From Sphingomonadales bacterium UBA6157 (lineage in GTDB: Bacteria; Pseudomonadota; Alphaproteobacteria; Sphingomonadales; Sphingomonadaceae): a stretch of 64,000 nucleotides of DNA. Position numbers and translations under genes: made by a program. Shown here one piece after another: positions 25,776 through 34,541 of the stretch. Location: positions 21,430 through 85,429 of the forward strand of contig DIUN01000006.1 in assembly GCA_002423025.1 (NCBI GenBank), written 5' to 3'. Each line of letters opens with the position of its first letter. Position 1 is the stretch's first letter. The notes under the pieces were generated by a model. The model was not told where the DNA came from, made no database searches, and was given only the letters and a program-made list of their open reading frames with translations.

Positions 25776-27011
25776 ATGCGCTGGTTGACGATGGTGATGC
25801 TGGCCCTGCTGCCAGTGGCAACGAGTGCCGCGCCACTACTGCTCCGCCCGGCGAAGGTGTTCGACGGCGAGGCAATGCACGCCGGTTGGCAGGTTCTGGT
25901 CGATGGCGACAAGATCGTGGCAGCAGGGCCCGGGCTGGCAGTGCCGCCGGGCACCGAGACGCTCGACCTTCCCGGCGCAACGCTGCTGCCTGGCCTCATC
26001 GAGGGGCACAGCCATTTGTTCCTCCACCCCTACAACGAGACACCCTGGGATACGCAGGTGCTCCACGAGCCATTGGCCCTGCGTACGGCACGTGCGGTGG
26101 CGCAGGCGCGGGCCACCCTGTTGGCCGGCTTCACCACCGTGCGGGATCTTGGCACAGAGGGCGCGGGCTATGCCGATGTGGGGCTGAAGCAGGCGATCGT
26201 GCAGGGCATCGTGCCGGGGCCGCGTATGCTGGTGGCGACGCGCGCACTGGTCGCGACAGGCGCCTATGGCCCGCGTGGCTTCGAGCCCGGCGTGGACGTG
26301 CCGCTCGGGGCCGAGGCCGTCGATGGCGCTGCGCTTGTGCAAGCGGTGCGCCGGCAGATTGGCCACGGCGCCGATATCATCAAGCTTTATGGGGATTATC
26401 GTTGGGGCCCCGGCGAGCCAAGCCGGCCGACCTTCAGCGAACCGGAGATGCGCGCTGCGGTGAGTGCGGCGCACGATGCCGGGCGACCGGTGGCGGTGCA
26501 CGCCTCCACGCCCGAGGGGATGCGGCGGGCGGTTGTCGCGGGTGCCGAAGTGATCGAGCATGGCAGCGAGGGCACAGCCGAGGTGTTCAAACTCATGGCG
26601 CAGCACGGCACCGTGCTGTGCCCGACTTTGGCGGCTGGCGACGCCATCGCCCGCTATCGCGGCTGGAACGGCAGCGAGCCGGCGCCGGCCGACGTGCTGG
26701 CGGATCGCAAGACATTTGCGGTGGCGCGCGGGGCAGGCGTTCGGATGTGCATGGGCGGTGACGTGGGCGTCTATGCGCATGGCGACAATGCGCGCGAGAT
26801 GGAATTGATGGTCAAGGCCGGTATGCCTGTTCTGGAGGTGCTGAATGCAGCGACTGCCGGAAACGCCAGGAGCTTCGGCCTGTTGGATCGCGGCCGTATC
26901 GCGCCGGGGCTGCTGGCGGATATTCTCGTGGTGGATGGTGACCCTGCGCGTGATGTTTCCGCCGTGCGCGCTGTGCGGCTTGTGATGAAGGGCGGGGTGG
27001 TGGTTCGCTAA
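25776..27011 (+). CDS. Secreted amidohydrolase (imidazolonepropionase/prolidase-like)
   Basis: A 411-aa amidohydrolase with a signal peptide (about 1-18). Strand 1 of the barrel gives GLIEGHSH (two metal His), followed by TTVRDLG, VHASTPEG and IEHGSEG, and the strand-8 aspartate is in the GGDVGVYAHGDN region. These place it with secreted Xaa-Pro-dipeptidase-like and imidazolonepropionase-like enzymes; substrate is unknown. The ATG at 25776 is chosen because AAGGGGAA precedes it by several bases and it directly begins the signal peptide. Its TAA stop overlaps the convergent emrB TAG. Confidence 0.88.
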   Translation: MRWLTMVMLALLPVATSAAPLLLRPAKVFDGEAMHAGWQVLVDGDKIVAAGPGLAVPPGTETLDLPGATLLPGLIEGHSHLFLHPYNETPWDTQVLHEPLALRTARAVAQARATLLAGFTTVRDLGTEGAGYADVGLKQAIVQGIVPGPRMLVATRALVATGAYGPRGFEPGVDVPLGAEAVDGAALVQAVRRQIGHGADIIKLYGDYRWGPGEPSRPTFSEPEMRAAVSAAHDAGRPVAVHASTPEGMRRAVVAGAEVIEHGSEGTAEVFKLMAQHGTVLCPTLAAGDAIARYRGWNGSEPAPADVLADRKTFAVARGAGVRMCMGGDVGVYAHGDNAREMELMVKAGMPVLEVLNAATAGNARSFGLLDRGRIAPGLLADILVVDGDPARDVSAVRAVRLVMKGGVVVR

Positions 27012-28561
27012 TCTGCCAGATGCACGACGGCCGGCGGCGTCTTGGGGCGACGCAGCAAGAGCAGCAGCGGGATCATCGAAATCGTCACCCAGAACAGCAT
27101 GCGGAACACGTCGATATAGGCGATCATTGCCGCCTGCCGGTTCACGGCGCCATCGAGCATTGCCATTACCGCGTCTCCGGCGCCCCCCATCGCGCCGGCA
27201 ATGCCGCCATCGGCCCAAGGTAGCGCGAAGGGCGTGAGGCTGGCACCGATATCAGCGTGCGACACCTGCGCCTGTCGCGCGAGAATTCCGACGCTCAAGC
27301 TGATGCCGAAGGAACTGCCAAGGTTTCGCAGCAGCATGAAGAAGCTTGAGGCATCGGTGCGCAAATCTGCCGGCAGCGTGGAAAACGCGATTGTGTTGAG
27401 CGGCACGAACACCAATCCGAGCCCAAGGCCCTGGACAAAGCCGCTGATGACCAGCGGCTGTGAATCCATCTCGGGCGAGAAGCCGCTCATCATCCAAAGG
27501 CTGATGGCCGAGATTGCCATGCCGGTGCCGATGATGGCGCGCGGATCTGTTCGCGACACCAGCCGGCCAGCCGCCATCATAGAGATCATCATCCCGATGC
27601 CACGCGGCATTTGCACCAAGCCAGACTGGATGACCGAATAGCCGAATAGGGTCTGCAGCATGGTCGGCAAGATAGCCGTGGTGCCAACCAGCAGGAGACC
27701 TACGAGCGTGATGAACAGAAAGCCGGTCATGATGTTGCTGTTTTTGAGCAGCCGCTTGTCCAGCAGCGTGTTCGTGCCGGTAAAGATGTGGACGCCAAAA
27801 GCCCAGAGCGAGGCAACGGCGACGCCGGCCTCGACCCGCACCTCCCAGCTCTCGAACCAATCGAGCTGCTGGCCACGATCGAGGCACAATTGCAACGCGG
27901 CAAAGCCGACAGCGAGAAGCCCGAAGCCCAGCATATCAAACCTGCGGATGCGGGGCTCGGCCTTGGGCAGCAGTGCCGCGGCGAGAAAGAGCGTTAGGAT
28001 GCCGAACGGCAGGTTGATCAGGAACACCCAACGCCAATCGAAATTCTCGGTGAGCCAGCCGCCCACAAATGGCCCCAGGATAGGGCCAACCATCACGCCC
28101 ACTCCCCACCAGGCCATAGCCTGACCCTGTTTCTCGCGTGGCCAGACATCAAGAATATAAGACTGCCCGAGCGGCGCAAGGAACGCGCCTGCCGCGCCTT
28201 GGAGCACGCGGAAGAACACCATCTGCTCCAGCGATTGGGCGAGACCGCAGGCCATTGAGGCGATGGTGAACGCAGTGACGGAGTACAGGAACAACTGGCG
28301 CTTGCCGAGCCGGTCCGCCAGCCAGCCGGTCAGTGGTGTGGCGACTGCGGTGGCGAGGATGTAGCTCGTCAAAACCCAGGCGATGGTGTCGGATGCGGCA
28401 CCGAGGCTTGGCTGCATGTGCGGTAGCGCGACGTTGGCGATCGTGGAATCAAGGATCGTCATGAAGGTGCCCAGCATCACCACCATGGTGATGACGATCG
28501 GGCTGGCTTGTACGGGGCTGGCCTGTGCCGGGGTTGCGACCGGAGCGGCGGTATCCGCCAT
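27008..28561 (-). CDS. emrB: DHA2-family multidrug efflux MFS permease (EmrB-like)
   Basis: A 517-aa permease with about 14 spans. The DSTIANVALPHM segment in span 1, the LADRLGKRQLF loop and the GxxxGPxxGG segment in span 5 match DHA2 proton antiporters. These pair with an HlyD-type adaptor (next gene upstream) and an outer-membrane TolC-like channel, not seen in this window. The start shares one base with the emrA stop. It is the last gene of the marR-emrA-emrB operon. Confidence 0.92.
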   Translation of the reverse strand: MADTAAPVATPAQASPVQASPIVITMVVMLGTFMTILDSTIANVALPHMQPSLGAASDTIAWVLTSYILATAVATPLTGWLADRLGKRQLFLYSVTAFTIASMACGLAQSLEQMVFFRVLQGAAGAFLAPLGQSYILDVWPREKQGQAMAWWGVGVMVGPILGPFVGGWLTENFDWRWVFLINLPFGILTLFLAAALLPKAEPRIRRFDMLGFGLLAVGFAALQLCLDRGQQLDWFESWEVRVEAGVAVASLWAFGVHIFTGTNTLLDKRLLKNSNIMTGFLFITLVGLLLVGTTAILPTMLQTLFGYSVIQSGLVQMPRGIGMMISMMAAGRLVSRTDPRAIIGTGMAISAISLWMMSGFSPEMDSQPLVISGFVQGLGLGLVFVPLNTIAFSTLPADLRTDASSFFMLLRNLGSSFGISLSVGILARQAQVSHADIGASLTPFALPWADGGIAGAMGGAGDAVMAMLDGAVNRQAAMIAYIDVFRMLFWVTISMIPLLLLLRRPKTPPAVVHLAD

Positions 28562-29589
28562 CAGCCCCCGGTTTCCACTTTCACGCTGGCTGAGAGCCCG
28601 GCTATGAGCGGCACCGGCGATGTTGCGGGTAGAGCAATGCGCACCGGGACACGTTGCACAACTTTGACCCAGTTGCCGGTGGCGTTCTGGGCAGGAAGAA
28701 CCGAGAATTCACTGCCGGTGCCGGCGCCGATGCTCTCGACCTTGCCGATGATCTCGGTGCCTGGGTAGGCATCCAGTTCAATGACAGCGAGCTGGCCAAC
28801 GCGCATCTTCTCAAGGTCAGTCTCCTTGAAATTAGCCTCAATCCAGCGGCGATCACTCAGCACCAGTGACATTGTTGGAATTCCCGATGCCATCACCTGG
28901 CCAGGCAGCACGCGTGTCGTCTGGCTTGCAAGGCCATCGGCAGGCGCCTTGATGGTGGTGCGCGAGAGATCAAAGGCTGCCTTGTCCCGGGCTGCCATTG
29001 CGGCGAGCACTAGCGGATGCGTGCCACTGCCTGCGGCATTTGCGCGGGCGCGGGCGCTGGCCTCATCCGCCAGTGCCGAGGCGAGGCTCGACTCGGCCTG
29101 GATGACAGCAGACTGCGCTGCCTGCAGCCGGGCGCGCGTGGCAAAACCGTCTTTGAATAGTTGCTCCTGCCGGCCAAGCTCGGACCGGGCGAAGGCCAAC
29201 GCATCGCGCCGGGCGGTTACGTCCGCAACGCGGCCAGCAGTGCCGGAGCGCAAGTCCGCAACGTCCAGCCGGGCGGCGGCGAGATTGGCTTCCGCTTCAG
29301 CAAGCGCAATCTGGAATGGACGGTCAGCGAGTTGGATCAAGACGTCGCCGCGCTTCACCGGCTGAGATTCGCGTACGTTAACGCTGAGGATGCGGCCGGT
29401 CACATCGCTGCTGATCGCCACCATATCCTGCTGTACATAGGCATTGTCCGTGCTCACCGAGCGGCCACCAGTGAGCCAGAAGTAGAGGCCGACTGCTACC
29501 AGAAGGAACGGCAGCGCAAGCATGAGCACAATGCGACGACGGCTGTCGCGCTGCGCGGTGAGGCTGTCTCGATCCACCACGGCGTGCAT
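28561..29589 (-). CDS. emrA: HlyD/EmrA-type periplasmic adaptor
   Basis: A 342-aa membrane-fusion protein with one N-terminal membrane anchor (about residues 22-40), a biotinyl-lipoyl-like domain split around a long alpha-helical hairpin (about 90-195), and a beta-barrel domain. It includes the STDNAYVQQDMVAISSDVTGR segment characteristic of EmrA. It should link EmrB to an outer-membrane channel. The start overlaps the marR stop by one base. Confidence 0.92.
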   Translation of the reverse strand: MHAVVDRDSLTAQRDSRRRIVLMLALPFLLVAVGLYFWLTGGRSVSTDNAYVQQDMVAISSDVTGRILSVNVRESQPVKRGDVLIQLADRPFQIALAEAEANLAAARLDVADLRSGTAGRVADVTARRDALAFARSELGRQEQLFKDGFATRARLQAAQSAVIQAESSLASALADEASARARANAAGSGTHPLVLAAMAARDKAAFDLSRTTIKAPADGLASQTTRVLPGQVMASGIPTMSLVLSDRRWIEANFKETDLEKMRVGQLAVIELDAYPGTEIIGKVESIGAGTGSEFSVLPAQNATGNWVKVVQRVPVRIALPATSPVPLIAGLSASVKVETGG

Positions 29590-30062
29590 CAGCGCGGCCT
29601 CCCGGCGCGGCGCGCGGCTGGCCTTGGCTCGGCCTCAGGTTCCGGCCGCGTTTGCAGATTGGTCCGGATTCTGTTCAGCATCGTGGCCAACTTCAGTTGG
29701 TCAGCTTCACCCAGACCTTCGAAAGTTTCGGCGACAACAAGTTCACCCACTTCACGGAGCGCAGCCAGAATCGGATGGGCCGGCGGAGTCAGGTGCAGGC
29801 GCCAGGCTCGGCGATCGGCTGGGTCGGCCCGGCGTTCAACGAGTCCGGCTTCCTCCAATCGATCGACCATGCGGCCTACGGTTATGGTCTCCACGTCCAG
29901 TGCCTCGGCGAGACTCGCCTGGTTGCTGCCTTCGTTTCGTGAAAGTGCGAAGAGCACTTGCCATTGCGCGCGGCTGACCCCCAAGCGACGCGCGCGCGCA
30001 TCGAAGCGGCGGCGCAACAGGCGGGAACAATCACCGATGAGGACGGCAAGGCTGTCTGACAT
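29589..30062 (-). CDS. MarR-family transcriptional regulator
   Basis: A 157-aa winged-helix regulator of the MarR/SlyA group. It has a central helix-turn-helix followed by a wing containing RRADPADRRAWRLHLT, where DxRxxxLxLT is the family hallmark. It heads the efflux operon, so it most likely represses emrAB and itself and is released by a small toxic molecule. The frame opens as far as 30218, but the start at 30062 fits the family; the promoter lies directly at this codon, so the mRNA may be leaderless. Confidence 0.88.
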   Translation of the reverse strand: MSDSLAVLIGDCSRLLRRRFDARARRLGVSRAQWQVLFALSRNEGSNQASLAEALDVETITVGRMVDRLEEAGLVERRADPADRRAWRLHLTPPAHPILAALREVGELVVAETFEGLGEADQLKLATMLNRIRTNLQTRPEPEAEPRPAARRAGRPR

Positions 30063-30098
30063 AAGCACTGATATAATAAATATGCTTGTAATCATCAA
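30061..30098 (-). promoter_or_regulatory. Promoter/operator of marR-emrA-emrB
   Basis: On the minus strand TTGATG (30098-30093) is followed after 17 nt by TATATC (30075-30070), which would start transcription within a few bases of the marR ATG. An inverted repeat with AAGCA/TGCTT arms (30063-30067 and 30083-30087) overlaps the -10 element, as expected for autoregulation by a MarR dimer. The AT-rich patch contrasts with the surrounding GC-rich coding sequence. Confidence 0.45.
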
Positions 30099-30185
30099 GC
30101 CGCTTATCGGGAAGCTATGGTGCGCTTGCAGCGCTCCCGCTAGGGTGGCGGGGATGACAAAAATGACCTCCCGCAAAGCTTGCAT

Positions 30186-32339
30186 ATGCTGCTGACTGAC
30201 GTCGGCCTGTTCAGCCATGTGCTGGCATTGTTTGGCTTCGCTGCGTTGGCGGCGACTGTGCTGTGGAAGGCCGGTACACGTGGTACTGGCCTATGGCTGG
30301 CGGGCGCAGCCTTTGCCACCGCGGCTTGGGCTCTGGTGTTTGTCATGACAACGCAAGACGCGCTGGCTTGGCAAGGTTGGCTTTCACCGTCGGAAACGCT
30401 GCGGACTTCGGCTTGGCTGGCCTTTCTTATCGCCGTGCTGCGCCCAGCCTGGCAGATGGCGAAGCAGGTGCGCGCGGCTTTCGTCATCGCTTCCGCGCTC
30501 GGCTCTGTGGCGGCGCTCCTTCTCCTGCTCGATACCGGCAACATTGGCGCTGCGGTGCTGATGGGGGACAGGTCGCTTGCCGGCCAGCTCTTTCTTATCC
30601 TGCGGCTGGCAATGTCGGTCAGTGGTCTCGTGCTGGTGCACAATCTTTATGTGAACAGCCAGAGTGACACACGTGGGGGCGTGCGCCTGCTGACCATTGG
30701 GCTGGGCGGACTGTTTCTTTATGACCTGAACTTCTACACCTTGGCCTATCTGCTTCCGCCCGCATCGGCGGACCTGTTCAATATTCGCGGCGCCGTGGAC
30801 ACCATCACTGTCCCGCTGTTGCTGCTCTCGGCGCGTGAGGCCTGGGCGGCGCGATTCTATGTTTCACGCCAGGTAGTGTTTCACACGCTGTCCTTCTCGA
30901 TGATTGGTTTCTACCTCATCGCCATGGCGTTGCTTGCCTATGGCTTGCGGCTGCTCGGCGGAAATTGGGGGCTGCTGCTTCAGGTCAGTTTTCTGTTCGG
31001 CACCGTTATCCTTGGCATGGTCGTGCTCGTTTCGGAGCGGTTTCGCGCGGCGCTGCGTGTGCAGATTGCCAAGAACTTCTTTCGATACAAATATGATTAT
31101 CGGAAGGAGTGGTTGCGCTTCATCGCCACAGTCTCGCAGACCGGCGATGGCGCGGCGGCGCTGCATGAGCGGGTCATACAGGCGGTTGCCGCGGTTATGG
31201 ATTCGCCCGGCGGGGTGCTGATGGTGCCAGATGATGGCGCGCTGCACCCGGTAGCCGATTGGCAGACGCGGCGACTGGGGCTTCCGGCCGAACCAATCAG
31301 TGGGGATTTTGGCCGATTAATCACACGGCAGTTCATTATCGACTTTGATGATTGGCGCGCTGGCGGATCGGACTATGTGGGCCTTTCCTGCCCGGATTGG
31401 GCCATCGGCAATCGCCGTATCTGGCTGGCAGTGCCACTTGTCCATCTGGACAGCCTTGCTGGTGTGCTGATCCTCAAGCGGACTTTGGCACCTCGGCCCC
31501 TCAACTGGGAGGATTTTGACCTGCTGCGCACGCTCGGCAGACAGGCGGGCAGTTATATTGCGGAAAGTTCCAAGCAAGAGGCGCTCGACGAAGCCAGCAA
31601 GTTCGATGAGTTTAACCGACGCTTCGCCTTCATCATGCACGATATCAAGAACCTCGTGAGCCAACTCAGCCTTGTGGCGCGCAATGCCGAACGCCACGCG
31701 GATAATCCCGAATTTCGGGCCGACATGGTGGCGACGCTGCAGAGCTCAGTTGCCAAGATGAATGACTTACTGGCCCGGCTCTCGCAGGCGCCGAGTAGCC
31801 GCGGCGAGGGTGGTCGGGCGCCGGTGGACGTGGCGTCGCTGCTTGCGCAGGTGGTGGCGATGAAGCAGCGCGCACATTCTGCCCTGACGCTGGCTCTTCC
31901 AGAGGGGCCGGTGCAGGCGGGCCCGGAGTTGACAGGTGCGCTGGAGGCGCCAGAAGGGCTTTCTTCTCCGCTACTTGTGTCCGGAGATGCGGGACGGATT
32001 GAGCAATTGTTTCTGCACCTTGTCCAGAATGCGGTGGATGCCTCGCTGCCCGGCGCCCCGATCAGCGTCTCGGCAACACTGGCCGACGGCATGGTGCGAG
32101 TCGTCATAACGGATTCCGGCACTGGCATGACGGCGCGCTTCATCCGACAGGAACTATTTCAACCGTTCCGCTCCACCAAACCTGATGGCTTTGGCATCGG
32201 CGCTTACGAGGCGCGCGAGATCGCTCGGGCCCACGGCGGCGCATTGGAAGTTCACAGCCGCGAGGGTGAGGGCAGCGTGTTTACCGTAGTACTGCCGCTG
32301 ATGTCCGCCTCCGCCCGATTCCAGGCGGAAGCCCTGTGA
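30186..32339 (+). CDS. prsK: PEP-CTERM system histidine kinase PrsK-like
   Basis: A 717-aa sensor kinase. The first half has about nine membrane spans (residues 1-285), followed by a GAF-like domain (about 310-450), a dimerisation/phosphoacceptor helix with His485 in IMHDIKNLVSQL, and a HATPase domain with NAVDAS, DSGTGM and GIGAYEA boxes. The overall architecture and the MHDIKNL phosphoacceptor box are those of PrsK, the kinase paired with exosortase/PEP-CTERM loci. The start ATG 30186 is used; a TTG at 30180 is also possible. GTGA overlap with prsR indicates coupling. No exosortase is in this window. Confidence 0.85.
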   Translation: MLLTDVGLFSHVLALFGFAALAATVLWKAGTRGTGLWLAGAAFATAAWALVFVMTTQDALAWQGWLSPSETLRTSAWLAFLIAVLRPAWQMAKQVRAAFVIASALGSVAALLLLLDTGNIGAAVLMGDRSLAGQLFLILRLAMSVSGLVLVHNLYVNSQSDTRGGVRLLTIGLGGLFLYDLNFYTLAYLLPPASADLFNIRGAVDTITVPLLLLSAREAWAARFYVSRQVVFHTLSFSMIGFYLIAMALLAYGLRLLGGNWGLLLQVSFLFGTVILGMVVLVSERFRAALRVQIAKNFFRYKYDYRKEWLRFIATVSQTGDGAAALHERVIQAVAAVMDSPGGVLMVPDDGALHPVADWQTRRLGLPAEPISGDFGRLITRQFIIDFDDWRAGGSDYVGLSCPDWAIGNRRIWLAVPLVHLDSLAGVLILKRTLAPRPLNWEDFDLLRTLGRQAGSYIAESSKQEALDEASKFDEFNRRFAFIMHDIKNLVSQLSLVARNAERHADNPEFRADMVATLQSSVAKMNDLLARLSQAPSSRGEGGRAPVDVASLLAQVVAMKQRAHSALTLALPEGPVQAGPELTGALEAPEGLSSPLLVSGDAGRIEQLFLHLVQNAVDASLPGAPISVSATLADGMVRVVITDSGTGMTARFIRQELFQPFRSTKPDGFGIGAYEAREIARAHGGALEVHSREGEGSVFTVVLPLMSASARFQAEAL

Positions 32340-33700
32340 GCGAGCTGCGGCGCAAGCTCCTGGTGGTGGAGGATGATGAGGGGCTGCAGCGCCAGTTGCG
32401 CTGGTCCTATGAAGATTATGACGTGATCATCGCCGGCAGTCGCGATGCAGCGATGGCTGCGTTGCGCCAGCATGAGCCGGCAGTTGTGACTCTGGATTTG
32501 GGGCTGCCGCCTGATCCTGATGGTGTTTCGGAAGGCTTTGCCACGCTGGATGCAATCCTGGTCGAGCGGCCGCAGACCAAGGTCATCGTGGCCTCCGGCC
32601 ACGGCGCTCGGCAGAGCGCGCGGGATGCGATCGCCAATGGCGCTTTCGATTTTTACCAGAAACCGGTTGATATCGACGCTCTTGGCTTCATCGTGCGCCG
32701 GGCGTTCCATGTGGCAGACCTCGAGGCCGAAAACCGCCGACTGGCCGATACGGCCGCTGCCGCCACGCGTGATGTGCTCGGCGGCATCGTTACGGGTGCG
32801 CCCGAAATGCTGAAAGTGGCCAGGATGATCGAGCGGGTCGCCTCTGCTCAGGTGTCGGTAATGCTGCTGGGTGCCAGCGGCACCGGCAAGGAATTGCTGG
32901 CACGCGGGTTGCACAACGCATCGCTGCGGGCTGCTAAGCCGTTCATCGCCATCAATTGCGCCGCTATTCCGGAGAACCTGCTCGAGTCCGAACTGTTCGG
33001 CTATGAAAAGGGCGCCTTCACTGGCGCTGTCAAAACCCAGCCAGGCAAAATCGAGATGGCTGAGACCGGCACGCTGTTTCTGGACGAAGTTGGAGATATT
33101 CCGCTGCCACTGCAGGTCAAGCTACTGCGTTTCCTGCAAGAACGGGTAATTGAGCGAATTGGTGGCCGCCGGCCGATTCCAGTCGATGTGCGCATTGTTT
33201 GCGCCACTCACCAAAATCTTGAAGCGATGATCGCGGAAGGGCGCTTCCGCGAAGATCTCTACTACCGGTTAGCCGAGATTGTGGTGAGGATTCCCTCGCT
33301 TGCCGAGCGACTGGGCGATGCGTCGCTGCTGGCGCATCATTTCCTGATGCGCTTTTCGAGGGAGCATGGGCGTAATTTCAAGGGGTTCACGCCTGATGCC
33401 ATCGCTGCAATCAGCGATTGGCATTGGCCAGGCAACGTCCGCGAGCTGGAGAACCGCATGAAACGGGCGGTCATCATGTCCGAGGCCTCGCGGCTCTGTG
33501 CTGCCGATCTCGATCTTGGTGCTGCCGCCGATGCGCCGGCGCTTACGCTCAAGGCCGCGCGGGATGCTGCGGACCAACTGGTTATCCGCAAGGTGCTGGC
33601 GCGGTGCGACAACAATCTCTCATCCGCCGCCAAATTGCTCGGCATCAGCCGGCCGACTCTTTACGATCTGATGCGCCAGCACGGGCTCGATGCGAGCTGA
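32336..33700 (+). CDS. prsR: PEP-CTERM response regulator, sigma-54 activator PrsR-like
   Basis: A 454-aa NtrC-family regulator with a receiver domain (D54 as phosphate acceptor), AAA+ domain (about 145-385; GASGTGKE Walker A, GAFTGA sigma-54 contact loop, GTLFLDEVGD Walker B) and a C-terminal Fis-type helix-turn-helix (about 415-454). It should activate sigma-54 promoters of PEP-CTERM/exopolysaccharide genes when PrsK is active. The upstream neighbour is its kinase; the following gene is a tRNA. Pairing to a named locus remains inference. Confidence 0.87.
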   Translation: MSELRRKLLVVEDDEGLQRQLRWSYEDYDVIIAGSRDAAMAALRQHEPAVVTLDLGLPPDPDGVSEGFATLDAILVERPQTKVIVASGHGARQSARDAIANGAFDFYQKPVDIDALGFIVRRAFHVADLEAENRRLADTAAAATRDVLGGIVTGAPEMLKVARMIERVASAQVSVMLLGASGTGKELLARGLHNASLRAAKPFIAINCAAIPENLLESELFGYEKGAFTGAVKTQPGKIEMAETGTLFLDEVGDIPLPLQVKLLRFLQERVIERIGGRRPIPVDVRIVCATHQNLEAMIAEGRFREDLYYRLAEIVVRIPSLAERLGDASLLAHHFLMRFSREHGRNFKGFTPDAIAAISDWHWPGNVRELENRMKRAVIMSEASRLCAADLDLGAAADAPALTLKAARDAADQLVIRKVLARCDNNLSSAAKLLGISRPTLYDLMRQHGLDAS

Positions 33701-33774
33701 TCCTGCATTTCAGGGCCTCCTGACGCGCTTCGCCTTGCACTATTGGCGGGAGTGTCTTAAGCGCGCGCTTCGGT

Positions 33775-33851
33775 CGGAGCGTGGCGCAGCCTGGTAGCGC
33801 ATTAGACTGGGGGTCTAAGGGTCGCAGGTTCGAATCCTGTCGCTCCGACCA
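33775..33851 (+). tRNA. tRNA-Pro (anticodon GGG)
   Basis: A 77-nt cloverleaf can be folded by eye: acceptor CGGAGCG/CGCTCCG, D stem GCGC/GCGC, anticodon stem TTAGA/TCTAA with loop CTGGGGG (GGG at 33809-33811), T stem GCAGG/CCTGT around TTCGAAT, discriminator A and genome-encoded CCA at 33849-33851. It reads CCC/CCU codons. A -35-like TTGCAC lies at 33735-33740. Confidence 0.96.
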
Positions 33852-33913
33852 GCCCTCACTGCATATATTGCTAATCATGCAATAAGCTGGCCATGCCGGG
33901 TGAGGTATCGTGA

Positions 33914-33959
33914 CTATTTGGCATCTAATATTGACAGAATGAACCAAATAGGATAATTA
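33914..33959 (+). promoter_or_regulatory. Strong promoter inside an inverted repeat, upstream of the lysis cassette
   Basis: A perfect -35 TTGACA (33931-33936) is followed 17 nt later by TAATTA (33954-33959); GATAAT at 33952-33957 is an alternative -10 with 15-nt spacing. An 8-bp inverted repeat CTATTTGG (33914-33921) / CCAAATAG (33944-33951) has one arm upstream of the -35 and one inside the spacer. The patch is AT-rich. It is well placed for a repressor-controlled promoter. Confidence 0.6.
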
Positions 33960-33986
33960 GGTTGCTCCCCAACAAGGAATGCGACC

Positions 33987-34541
33987 ATGGCCGCTCCCGA
34001 TGACATAGTGCAGCCGCTGCTTGCGGCGCTTTTGCTGAAGGAGGGTGGCTTTGCCGACCATCCGCATGATCGCGGAGGCGCCACCAATTTCGGCATCACC
34101 GAGGCGGTTGCGCGGAGTGCCGGTTGGCTTGGATCCATGCGCGATTTGCCGCGTGATTTTGCTCTGGCCATCTACAAGCGCCGCTTCTGGACGCTGCCGC
34201 GATTCCATGATGTCGCCGGCATTGTGCCGGCAGTGGCCGCAGAATTGTTCGATACCGGTGTCAACATGGGGCCGGCGGTCGCCACGGGCTTTCTTCAGCG
34301 CAGCCTCAATGTGCTCAACCGTCAGGGGCGAGACTGGCCGGATGTGGTGCTTGACCGGGCAGTCGGCCCGGCCACCCTCGGTGCGCTGCGTGGCCTAAGG
34401 CGGGTGCGTGGACCGGCTGGCGAGGTAGTGCTGCTGACTGCCCTCAATGCCTTGCAGGGCACCCGCTATATTGAATTGGCCGAGGGCAGATCGGCGAACG
34501 AAAGCTTCCTCAATGGCTGGCTTTCGAGCCGCGTCGCATGA
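33987..34541 (+). CDS. GH108 phage-type endolysin (N-acetylmuramidase)
   Basis: A 184-aa cytoplasmic peptidoglycan hydrolase. The N-terminal domain has the catalytic Glu19 in the KEGGF box and the DRGGATNFGIT motif of glycoside hydrolase family 108; a short peptidoglycan-binding-like C-terminal part follows. No signal peptide is visible, so release to the periplasm should need a holin. AAGGA stands eight bases before the ATG. Its stop overlaps the holin start (ATGA). It opens an otherwise isolated lysis cassette just downstream of tRNA-Pro. Confidence 0.88.
   Translation: MAAPDDIVQPLLAALLLKEGGFADHPHDRGGATNFGITEAVARSAGWLGSMRDLPRDFALAIYKRRFWTLPRFHDVAGIVPAVAAELFDTGVNMGPAVATGFLQRSLNVLNRQGRDWPDVVLDRAVGPATLGALRGLRRVRGPAGEVVLLTALNALQGTRYIELAEGRSANESFLNGWLSSRVA

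Noticed and set aside
25836..27218. Long open frame antisense to the secreted amidohydrolase (460 codons)
   Set aside because: Composition is Arg/His/Ala-rich without recognisable domain and the opposite strand encodes a complete enzyme.
33775..33870. Integration site (attL/attR) at tRNA-Pro
   Set aside because: No duplication of the tRNA 3' end was found between the tRNA and 35.4 kb, and there is no integrase.
33866..33884. TATTGC/GCAATA stem after tRNA-Pro as a terminator
   Set aside because: Stem is only 6 bp, AT-rich and lacks a U-tract.
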